Source: Phoronis australis (Eukaryota; Phoronida; Phoronidae). From it: DNA of 64,000 bases. Numbering within the stretch: position 1 is the stretch's first letter; every line of letters begins with the position of its first letter. Under the pieces are notes generated by a model, which searched no databases, had not been told where the DNA came from, and saw only the letters and a list, made by a program, of their open reading frames with translations. Positions 24,943-37,100 of the stretch are shown here, in pieces. Location of the stretch: NCBI GenBank assembly GCA_002633005.1, contig NMRA01000231.1:24351-88350 (forward strand). Direction: 5' to 3'. The position numbers and the translations under genes were made by a program.

Positions 24943-24985
24943 TGACGTCACGATAAAATTGGCCAATCAAGACTGACACGGAAGT
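24943..24985 (+). promoter_or_regulatory. Core-promoter block: CRE, CCAAT box, ETS-like site
   Basis: A perfect CRE palindrome TGACGTCA (24943-24950), a CCAAT box (24963-24967) and CGGAAGT (24979-24985) are followed by two TTCCTG motifs, 90-130 bp before the ATG. No TATA box is evident. The spacing suits a TATA-less promoter with transcription starting around 25000-25070. Confidence 0.5.
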
Positions 24986-25074
24986 ATATTTCCTGTTTCC
25001 TGCAGGATTGATGTCATTTGATTGCGGGTTTGTGAAGCTCACAGACAGGTCAGTCTTGGTAAACGTCTTATACG

Positions 25075-25126
25075 ATGGACAGCTCCCAAGAGCAGTTCCC
25101 GAAGGAGATGGAAAGAAACAGAGGTG
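25075..25126 (+). CDS. Exon 1 of KIX-IkB gene (start codon)
   Basis: It starts with ATG and encodes MDSSQEQFPKEMERNRG, ending in phase 1 at donor G|gtaagg. The split codon G|AA (Glu) joins exon 2 in frame. No other nearby ATG exon gives both a good donor and a matching phase. The exon is short and the domain begins only in exon 2, so cDNA would settle the start. The intron that follows (25127-28274) holds repeats but no further exon that I can see. Confidence 0.7.
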
Positions 25127-28100
25127 GTAAGGCATTTCTGCATTCAGAGATTCTTACTGTTGATTCGAGATAAATTCTCGGAGGCGTAAGTCTCATACCT
25201 GTGTCATCAAACGTGCCTACCAAAGACCAAAGTCAAACAAAGCAGCACGTAATCATCCGTCTTCAGCGCTGACTTTCCCTTCGCTTCGAGCTTGAGTTCG
25301 GCTCAGCGTTCACCATAGACATGTGCCCCGTCTGTGCTGCCATCTTACCTTCTGTTTTTCCCAGTCTTGTCCTTCTCTCTAAAGGTGTACTCCACGGTTC
25401 TACCCTAGTACACGTTGATTAGGCTGATTAGCATTTTAGGCAATGACTGAATGAGATGGGTTCGGTATAAGCATGCCGTGAAACATGCTTCTGGGGAATC
25501 ATGTTTATTAGCTGAATGGTTAGCATGCTTGCTGGTTTTATCAGGGTCGCCTATTTGATTCCCGAGTCGTGTAATCTCTGCAATTGGCGTGGTCCACAAA
25601 GGGGTGATATTCCGATGAAGCATTACATTGACCCCCAGACCTCAAACAACACGCTTGGTGGTGATCCTGAAGATTGGAGTCGAGGAGGTTAAAGCAAGAC
25701 AATCTTGGGGTTGATCTGTCAGGCGACCATCTTGGTGAGGTTTAAAGTCCAGGATTAGAATCTTGATATGTTCCAAGAGTTGAATTTTGTGTTCACCCAC
25801 CAGATGGCGCACTTTATCATAGGAAAGGAGGGAATGTTGTGAAGCATGCTTCAGGTTAATTGTATGAGCCTCTGTTATTCACTTGCTAACCGACAATTTC
25901 CTATTAGCTGAATAGTTAACATGCTCAGCCTCAGCGGTTTTATCGGGGTTGCTGGTTGTATATATCTCGGTCAGGTAATTTCGGCTACTACTACAATATA
26001 TTTGCCACTGCTGATAGATTCAAAGCCCATATTAGTAATAGTCTGATAGATGGGTCCTCGATTTGAGAACCAGTTACTACCACTGAATAACGCCTGTTAT
26101 TCAGCGAATAACGCCTGTTATTCAGCGATAGTATCTGAGTCTCAAATCAGATTGAAATCAGGGACAGCATATCTGACTATCACCAAAGTTTAGTTCACAC
26201 TCAATTTGCACCCCTATAAGTTTGACAGAATTTAACATTTAATGACATTGGCACCAACACATTTTGATTAATCAATGGGTGTCACAGTCCCTTCTAAATT
26301 TGCCCATCTATTACATTAGACTATTACCATCTCCATCAAAGCAGCGCAGTATATGTCTGCCCTAGATTCCGAATGTGTCACTTATATACAGAAATTTGCT
26401 ATATTTCAATTACTGCCCTCTGGTGTGGCGTTTTTGGCATGTTCAAAAGAGCCGCAAATGGAAAAGATTCACTCAGTATCGTACATTAAAGTTTGTATTC
26501 CATTACCTCCAGTCCTCTCACTGTACGAACATTGTTATCAAAGTCTAATTCACTCCACTTGTTGTCCACTGAAAGAAATGTCTAAGGGTGTTGTGGAATT
26601 TAAAGCATATACATTCCATAGGCCCCCATTCCCTGCAATTGTCTTTTGATGCTTAGTAAGTCTTGTGTGTTCACTTGATACTCTCTGTTTTTACATCCAT
26701 AAAAATAGGACGTCTTCACACTTAAGACACTAGTACTTGTGCTATTGTTTTGTTTGCTACCCTGTCACATGGATGTCAAATGAACATTTTACTTTATAAG
26801 TGTCTATGCACTTTTTACGCCTGTCTGCCTTGTAGTTGTTTTGCAATGTCTGTAGTTTTGATACCTCTGAAAGGTAACTGTGTTGGGGCTGAACTTGGAA
26901 TTATACTTAATTTCATGACTGCTTATGCATGAACTTGGGATTACATGTTCATTAAATATTACAACAATAAACAGATTGGTCAGTATTATTATTTTTTTGT
27001 TTTGGTGTCACAATTGCCCATTTTCTCCTTTAACGGATATTGTGTCACAGAGTGTGTGAAATCAATTATTGTTTGGTGAATAACATGGACAATAGTTGAA
27101 AACAGCCAGTAAAGCTTGGTTGAAAATGTCTTTATTTTATTAACATGTGATTTTTTGTAATGTTTGCAAGTGTTATCGGTACGTACATGATAATTTGAGT
27201 GCCAAGTTTACTCGGGTATTCCAAGTTCACGCACGCATGATCTTGAGAATAAACAGAATTCTACAGCAGCTACACAAATATGGCTTCAATAGGCTCAGTT
27301 ATACTATAAGTGTACAGGACCAATTTTCAACACCTTTTCACGATATGTTGTACTTTCATAAAATGCAGTATTTCTGCAAAAGCTTACATGATATTAATGA
27401 AACATTTCCTGGGCTTTTCAGTGAGGTCACCGAATTGAAAGTCATGAGGTTGAAATTTTGTAAGCGATAAAAAGTCAACTCTCTTTGTTCACCAAAGTGT
27501 ATAGCCTAGACATATCAAACTTAAGGTCTCTGATAGCACGACTGTTGATGTCTGAGTGATTTCCTTACAAAAGTGAATATTAATTTAATTATTGTAGGAA
27601 AGAACATGGCTTTCAATGTCACTGTGCAATTCAGAACGACCTCATTAAGAAAGGGTCATCAGACTAACCAAGGCTTGAATCGTACACTCTGACCTGCGCA
27701 AAGTTATTTTAATGAAAACTCTTTCTTTTAAGCGAAGCAAAAATCTCAAATTTCTGGTTTCTTAATCAGCGGTTCTCACCATGCAGGATTAAACTTGAGC
27801 TTTGTGGAAGCTGCAGAATGCTGTCAGGTGCAATGTTCAGGCTGCAACGGAAGAATGTGACATTAATGACTCAAGATCTTACAGTTTGAGACCCTTGAAA
27901 GCACTTTATTGTCACAACGGACATAACAATCAATCAAAGATTGAACATGTTTTGACTCATATTTTTGAACATGGTGTGTGTAACCAAAGAGTAAGTTGAG
28001 AACGCTGGTAATTTTTCCAAGTAACTTCACATAGAGTACAATTTCTCCTCACAGGAAAGTTGTTTTACTGGCAGTGGGCAAGTTTATTGGTGCCTTAGGA

Positions 28101-31100
28101 ATTGCAGGCATGACCTGACAGCCCATGTAATTCATTGGGCTATTGTGTTAGCAGTAAGGAAATTTTTTCTGTCTTTCGTTAACTGGAGAACAATGAATTT
28201 TACTACGGTCCTCAGTTTCTCATGTCTCAAGTGATGTAATGTTAACTAACGTGATCTCATTTCATTTTATTCAGAATCCAGTGATGTCACTGCAGATAAA
28301 GCGACTATGGATATCTCGCAAGAGCAACGCCGTAAGATTATAGTGAAAATGTAAGTCATGCGGCAGACAAGTATATCCTTTTTTCTTGCTTGTAACAATC
28401 ACAGCTTACTGCAGAGAGAGATGTTGTCCTGTTTTGGCAACTTGTTCCAAAATGCAATGGCTTCCTTGTCACATAAGATGTTACATTGCACTTTGAAACA
28501 CTTGAAGGAATTTGTTTTCTCCCTGTTTCATTGGGCAAGGACTAACATCACTTACTTCAATTTTAAAATCTTAAATTGTAATTTCATTCTCTAGATAAAG
28601 AACGGGAGCTTCACTTTTGGTAAAATCTTACTAATTTGTGACACAATATGGCGGACAAGTGAAATTTTATTTCATCACATTTTTGTGAAACATAATTGAC
28701 ATTGTGTATTAAGTAATGTCACATTTTCCTTGTTCAACTTTTGTATAACAGCTGCTGTCAAAGCTTGCAGGCATTCACATTCAAAGTTTGAAGCCCTTGA
28801 AAAATGAAAAAGGAGGTTTCTGGCAATTATTTTCACCCGAAATTGGTGAGATTTTATGGAAATAAATTGGTCCTTGGCACTCAGATGGTAATCTACTTTG
28901 TAGTCCTCATGTGAAGTCACAAACTCGTAGTTTTTCTACCACAGAACACTCACCACGGTCAACTTGAAAGTTTCACGCAGCGCTACTGGCAAACCAGTCA
29001 GAAACTTCAAACTCTAATTAATTACTGGTGGCTATGAATTTTCCTGTTGAAGCAGTTAGTAGACTGTATAATCAATGCCACCATCAGGTTTAATTGAGAT
29101 TGCAGAGTAATGAATACAAAGGGTTCCACCCCAAAACATGAACCAAAACTGACAATGATTATGGTGGTGCTGATTGGGACTTTAAGTTTGACTTGAATGC
29201 AAGATGTTGAAATCCCAACTACACAGTGAGGCTTAAGGGTTGATGAGAGGATTTAATAATCTGTGCTATTACCTACCACAGACTCAATCATACAGGTGGT
29301 TGTGGTATGGACTTAAACCTGTTGCAATGTGAGAACTGGGCCAGTCATGTCTGTGTTCTGTAGAACAAGTTTCTTTTGAGAAAAGGAGGATCAAAGAAGA
29401 TCGTGCAAGTGTAAAGCGAGTATTTCGCAACCAAGCTTAGGACAATGCTCATGATCTATCAAAATGACCCTCACCAAATTGATTGGTTGGCGAGGTTGGA
29501 ATGTTGAATTGTGGGAGTGCGGTGTGAATAAAGTTTCTATTTCCATTCCACAAGTCACGATTTCTTGCCGCTTTTCACGAGTGTTTTGTGTGGTGGAATG
29601 CAGCTCTGATAGTGATCCTATTGACCCGTAGACGTTCATATGTGCATAAATTTTGTTTCAGGTTGTTGTCCATTCTTCAAAGACGCGACATTCAGTTGAT
29701 TCGAGACGCGCGAATTGATGAGGTTATTCCCTTAGTTGAGAAAATCGAGAATGAGATTTTCATGGAGGCAACAAGCTATGAGACCTACAAAAAATTGCTG
29801 GTGACAAGGATTAAATATCTAAGATCTCAGCTCAACGACTGTTTCTTAAAGAAACGCAAGACTAAAGTAGTTGGTGAGTTTTCTTTAATATTAGACACCA
29901 CCGGATATCGCTTTCAATTTACATTTTTCTAAATCACTCTCTTGTACCCAACCAAAGAGATGATCATGCTCAGAACAAAGCGATGAAGAATTTGTTCAAA
30001 TTTCAGATTATTCAATGAATTCATAGTTTAATAAGATATGAAATTTCTATGCACCTACTTGCACATAGCAGACGCACACATGCATATAATATAATTTAGT
30101 AACAGCCATTCATTGACATGAACTTGGTTGAAAACACGATTATACTTTCTGTTGAGCAGCTTGATTTACACTTGCTCATACTCTCTGTTCAATTTCCAGT
30201 CTTTCTGTGTGCAGTTGTAAAGCATATTGCACGCACGCATTATATACATGGTCCGCGTGTATGTGAGTGCATTGTTCGCTGTTGTATCTTCAAAACCCCT
30301 GATGTTTTTAAATAATGTTTTTCTATTAAAAATTGTGGATGGGATGTCATGAGTAAGTTTTGGGATGGATGAAATTATGGGCATGCCCCCTTATTGGCAA
30401 TTTCAGTTTTTATTTTTTTACTCTGTTTGACAGAAGTTCCTTGGCAGGCTCATGAACTTTGGCAAGTCAGGATCTGTCAAGTAGATGATGTTACCTTCTT
30501 CCGACCGTTTTTATTGTTTGTGGGTTTTTGGACATCCACCTACCTATGTATCAGCTAAACTTATGAATATTTTATGTGCTCAAAGTAAGACTAATAATTA
30601 TTTTTGGACAGCTCTAAAGACTGCCTCCTAGTGGCAGTTTTGTTTCTGCGTCCGTGGCTGTATGTTATGAACCCCTTGCAGGAAGTATTCCTTAATGGGG
30701 TTTCATGAAACATGGCAAATAAGTTTCTATTCAAAAGATGATTAAACACCTTCCCATTTTCACATGGATTTGTTATATGGTACACCACCCAATGGCCTTT
30801 TTTATTTTTAGTCTGGTTTTGGCATCTGATTCTTTATCAGTCTTAACAATTTACGCTTGCCTCTGTGTCTTTGGAGTTCCTCAAGGGATTACCATGCAAT
30901 TTAGCAAATTATGCCACATTGGGTTTCTATTGAGGATGGGATTTTGACTTTCCATTCTTGGAATGATTCATCATGATTTGCATTATGTAGCGGCCATTTG
31001 TATTTTCAATTATGCTTTTGGCATTCCCATCCGTGGCTTTCGATCCGCTTAATGGATCATTATGAAAATTAGCGTATGTTCCTACTGAATCGATGATTTT

Positions 31101-34100
31101 TCTGACTGGTGTGGCACCCTCTTGTGGTAATTTCATTTTTTCGCCTTTGATTCAATACAAGTTCCTTGATAGATCTTCGTAAAATTTGGTGTGTGTTGTC
31201 ATTGTAGAGAGCACCAATGGTGTGTAAATTGGTGAATAGTCAGTCTACTACACAGTTGCCTTGTGACATTTTCTTGTTTACAAGCTGATGTTCCTTGATG
31301 AATGTTCTTGAAAGTTGGCAAATAAGCTTCTAGTACTGCCACTTAGTAGGAATGATGAAAATAATGATTATCTCTTGTATCTGCGCTGTATTTGATTCTG
31401 ACCATGACCGTATGTCAACGCTCTGCATTGCTCTTGTTATGAATGCTTGTTATTTATGCTAAAGTTGGTGGCAAATTGTACAAATAGTCATACTTGAGAA
31501 TTTGACTTGTTGATGGTGATTTGTTAATTACATTTGTAACATCTTTTTCCGTTGATGCCCAAACGTATCAGCTGGACTAAGTTTGTGACCGATATATCCA
31601 CACCCATCTGGGAGCATGATGCCATATGCTTACATGATGTCATATGCTTACATGGTGTCATATGCTTGCATGATGTCATATGCTTACATGATGTCATATG
31701 CTTACATGATGTCATATGCTTACATGATGTCATATGCTTACATGATGTCATATGCTTACATGATGTCATATGCTTACATGATGTCATATGCTTACATGAT
31801 GTCATATGCTTACATGATGTCATCTGTTAGTAATACAGAAATTACACTTTGCAGAAACAAAAGAGCAGTTCAGCAAAGAGAGAAGTACGGACGCTGACCT
31901 AGAAAAACTAATCACGGATGTGCAGTCTGTCAAGCTGACAGATTCGGACACCAAAGAGGTACCCGTTATTTTATCTGAGGAGGACGCAGACGAGAGAAGT
32001 CATGCCCTGGTTGGAAGAGGTCCTGACGGCATCCCTGTCATGCGAAACAGTTGCTATTCCAGCAATAGCATATACCTACCTGCAGAGTTCGAGCGCCCTA
32101 ACAAAAATAAAAGATCAGCAGATTTTGAGAATTGCCAGCCCTCGGCGTTTATAAAGACATCGAACAAGGTGCCTGTTGAAGATGTTGACATATCCATGTT
32201 TGAGCCTGTGAATAATCTTAATGATCCATTCAAAGTTGACAACTTTGATATTGATCTTGATTTCCTTCTTGAACAACCAGAATCACCAGAGTCTCGTAAG
32301 ATCGTAGACGAATTGAGTGAAAAAGTTTGTGGGAGGAATCGTAATCTGTCAGCGATGAGTGCAAGTCCTGCCAGCTCGTTCGACTCCAGTGTGTCTTCAC
32401 CCCAAAGTACCAGTACAGAGTCAGAGTACTGGGACCCGCGTGGTTGGTCTGCCAGTTTCAGCCCCTTGTCTAGTGCTAGTGATGATATGGTGTTTCCTCA
32501 CACCTTGCAAAGTTCTGGCACTGCAATGTATGTTGGATCTCCAGCCAGTCCGTCCTCCGTGACCAGCACAACCAGTTCTTGCCCATCATCTGTCTACAAT
32601 GACGATCAGCGTTATAAAGATGTCCTTGCGATCTTGAGGGAAGAGGCCAGAGAAATTGATATGCGGAAATCCTTGACGCATCCGCTTAACCCACCTCCCA
32701 CCACTTTGTCGCCTCTATCAGGATTCCTTGTGTCTGCACCACAGCAGCAGCAGCAGCAGCAGCAGCAGCATCAGTTTCATGAGGATCAGCAGCAGCGCCA
32801 GTTGTTACAGCAGCAACAGCTGGTGCAGCAACAGCAAAAGCAACAGCTACTGCCGAAGCCGCAACCACAGCAGCAGCCATTTCGGCAGCAGCCAACTCAG
32901 CCAATATGTGTTTTGCCTGTCTACACAGCTATTGCTACCAGTCCGGTCGTGACAATATCACTGACACAGCAGAAGCAAACCAAGTCAACTCAGAGACCAA
33001 TTCTACCAAAGCCATCAAGTCCAGCCACAACCACTACTACTAAAGGTGCTCAGTTGCCTAAGAACATCCAAGGTGAGCGCAGTTCATATGCAAACCTTTC
33101 ATGCTATCATATGATGACAGTGTTGGAGACCACTGCATAGATCGATCTTGAGGGTGATATCAGCTATTAGACATGAACTTAGGGAGAGCAATGTCGGCAT
33201 AGTCTGAGGGCAATGTCACTCTCTCACAGTCTATATGACCTGATACAGTCAAAGGATTGGTCCATGATAATATGTTTTATTACATGACCAATCATCCTCT
33301 TTTCGTCTCATTTTTTGTCTCATTTTGGGGCTCAACGTAACGAGCTATGAAACGCATTTGTGATCTGAAATCATGAAATGTGAACTGAGATTTTGGTCTA
33401 ATCACATTAATTTTTGTTGACTTGAGACTTGTGGATCATTCCCATTTTCTTTGGCATACTCTTTTGAATTACCTCACAGTCTGTGCCAATGTGACTTACA
33501 TGTGACATTACAAGGCTTGATTTAAAAATTTGTGTATACCTTTCTGGCAATGCTTGTCCCTGTCCACATTGATGTTTTACGACCAGTGAAGTATGCCATA
33601 CAATGAACACTGGACTTGTAACTCCTTTTGCTGTGATGTGATCATTCAAGCAACTGGAATCCTTGATTCAATTTCAGACTTCATTAGACAAGGTAGACCA
33701 AGATCATGAGGTGGAACATAATTTAAACAGTAAATGATTTCTTTCATTACTCATAATGGTTATTGTCTGATGGAAGCCTTTCTGTGCAAGTCAGTTGACT
33801 TTACTTCATTGTCTATTAAAAAAAGGATAATGCTATGGATTCCTACGAAAGGTTCTGAACATTCATCCAACAAAAGCTATCGCTATTCAGTGACTCAGCT
33901 TATTTCAGTAAATGTCTGCTGTACTGTAATAAAATGGATATTTTAGCAGCTCATGTTGATATAATTTTACCAACAAAGGTCTCATCGCATTACACCCTTT
34001 AAGTCCTTGTATGTGATTTGTTTTATTTTCAGCACCAAGTCCAAAGCGAAGCTCTGCCATCACCACAAATGTTTCACCATCCAGCCAGTTGAAACAGACT

Positions 34101-37100
34101 TCCACCAAACCCTCCATTGACCATTATGCCATGGCCTGTCGCAAAGTTGCCCAGCTCGCAGTAGAACAGCTGACAACACAGGATAAAGATGGTGACACGT
34201 GAGTGTCAGGCAGATATTATTTGTGACTATCTTAAGCATAATTATTTAACTGGCAAACAGAGAAATTTTGAATTTTGGAATAACATCACAAAAACACAAC
34301 AGATTTGTTGTTTTATATCTCTATCCAAAGTTCAAGAAGACTACCCCATGCAACAAAAGTCCCGAAAGTCTGTTTTTAGCTTAAAAATGATGTTCCTTTA
34401 ACTGTAAGTGATTAAAACTTACGGAATGTTGTTTTGTGGCAGGTGTACTATACAAACAATGCTGACAGAAACTTTTTAAATTTTCTACTTTTTGCTTTTT
34501 GTTTTGAAATTTCAGAAAAATGAAATTCCATTTTTCTACCTGTCAACTTTAAATCCTGGTGAACTAGTAGTTCAAGGATGACACCAAACGTAGTCAGTTA
34601 TTTCCACCATGGTCTGATATGTACTGTAGTCAGTGTATTTGAATGAGATCAACAAGTGGTTGAACCCTTGTTTTCTGTAGGCCTCTGATGATCTGTGCCT
34701 GTCGAGGCGACCCAGCGACTGTCGAGGCTATATGTGAGCGAAGTCAACGGGAGCCCCACACAGAGATCATCAATCAAAAAAATAGAATGGATCAGACGGC
34801 CCTACTGTTGGCGGTGGCGGAAAACAACCCACCTATTGTGGAAATACTGGTCAAGTACAGAGCCAATGTCAACTTGGCTGGTAGAGTCAAGGTAGGCACT
34901 TGTTCTAACAGCCTCACCAATTGTGCTTGTGTTGTGACATCCAGACAGTTGTAGTGACTTGCCTAGTCTTTTAGTAAACGTATGTAACGCAAAGGCAGCA
35001 AAATGTTAAATCCATCACATTACCCACTGAATTCTGTCGTGTGCATCAAGTTGAAGTAACCCCAACTTATGTTATGGCTTATGTCGCCCCTGAGTGTGGT
35101 GATGTTCTCTCACCCAAAGAGATTATGGCAATAAAATTCTATTTTGCTAGTATTTTCATGTCACAAATTTTAGTGACTTCTCCACTAAAGTAAATCCATG
35201 GCAGGGCTTCCTCATCGTGCACAGTCACGTTTTACTTTACTGTAATTTTAAGTGCTTGCTTGACTCTAAGATTAATGCCAACTCGCATTTGGCGACTGTG
35301 AAATCTCAAGTCGTCATTGGTAACATCAAAATCACTGACTAAAAATGTTGCGCTGTGCTCCGTTCTCAGAAAATTGGACACACCGCTTCAATTTCTCCAT
35401 GTAAAATAATATGCACCATTCAGTCTAACTCAATTCTTTCTGCCAATGAAACGAAGAATGCAGACGATTGCATATACTGAAGGCGTGGTTTTCATGGTCC
35501 GATCTTGCCCAATAATTCCAACTTCATTCTTTTCACTTCCTGTTGTAAGCATATGTTTGATGTGTTTTGACTGCTGGATGTGGCAAATGCACTCTGATTT
35601 CATGAAATAAACTGAACGACTGTGAACTAGAGGTATTAAATTTAGGGAAACTGTTAAAAATTTTAAGTTTGGAAGTAACCACAAACTTATTTCATGAAAT
35701 AAACTGAACGACTGTGAACTAGAGGTATTAAATTTAGGGAAACTGTTAATAATTTTAAGTTTGGAAGTAACCACAAACTTTGAAACTGTTTTCAGGGGAA
35801 TTATTGTTTGACTTTGATACTCGCTGTGGTGACTCGTGGCCACTTCGAATTTTTTCCAGGCCACCAAACACAATCTGAAGTCTTTTTGGTGACCTGCAGG
35901 TCACCAAATTGAGCACTGAAATGTCTTGGAAGAAAAAAATGTTGGACACTGAGTGCCATTTGTCTGTTGGGGTGCTCGTTTATCAGTTTGTGATACTTAG
36001 AGTTGGCTAATTCTCTCAGACACTAAAGCTTCGCAGTCTGTTCTCCATACTTTGGTAGCAATCTTTGATAGTCTCAGATATTAGCGTAGACCAGAAATGT
36101 GATGTCTTGTGTGTTTTTTTATTAGGAGCGGGATGTGGAGGATAGACTTGCCCCCATTCACATTGCCTGTAAACATGGGGATGTCTCCCTAGCTGTGCTG
36201 CAGGCGTTACTTCAATCCCCTGATATCGACCTGCACATTCAGACACGCGAAGAGGGTGAGTACAGCAGTTTATTTTAAATAAACTAGAGAGGCTTCAACA
36301 GACTTTAACACACTTTGCCAAACTTGAACAAACTTCTTATCAAAATTATTTCATCACTTAACCACACTTTTTCACACTAAGATGGCATTTTTGTTGAACT
36401 TTAGTCAGAGTGTAATATTGGTGTTATTGCGCCACGCCAATAATTGTTTGCCACAGTCTAAATAGTATGTAACAGGACCATTTTTAGAAATTGAATGAAA
36501 GATTTTCTCTACATTGAGCCAGAATTGAAATAAGTTGTAGTCAAAAAGACATGGCCAGGATATTTGGCCGTATTTGCATTGAAACATCATTGAATTGCGA
36601 TGTTGTGTAGTTGATTTTCAAAGCTAATTGTAGAATACAGCAAATGTCTGTCGGTCAAGCGGTTGAGAACAAGACTGCCTCACTCTCTAGATAATAAAGG
36701 CACGTACCCCTGTCAGGGTCCACAGCACTTCTCATGCTTAACAATGTTTAAAATTATGCATTGACAAGTCTTCATGTACTTAACCAAACATCTACAAAGC
36801 TATAGAATTCAACTCCATAAAAGCGTGATTTTCCAAACATAAAGAGCCTGGGTGATTCTTGATTTTTTATCAATCTGTTAGGTCGAAATAAAGTGTCATT
36901 AAAAACAATATTGCTGGGACTACCACTAGACTTGTGCTGAGATCCAGCAGTAGGTACCGACACAAAGGCGGCCAGAAGAGTGAAACTCCGGAAATCAAAA
37001 TCAGATAGGCCTACACGTTAGCCACCAAACTGAAAAGTGTGTATCTTGGAACAAATATATTTGTGTTTACACTTCGAGTAATCAAGCAACATTGCCAAGT

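Noticed and set aside
28275-29873. TFIIS central domain as an alternative to KIX
   Set aside because: The spacing and the KIEN..Y..LL..I pattern follow KIX, including its basic C-terminal helix, better than TFIIS.
31524-31897. Open frames of 92-99 codons on both strands with perfect hexapeptide repeats
   Set aside because: They are translations of the 18-bp satellite, whose length is a multiple of three; no gene is implied beyond the real exon starting at 31855.
32686-32904. Alanine-rich minus-strand frame
   Set aside because: It is the antisense shadow of the CAG/Gln-rich tract in exon 4.
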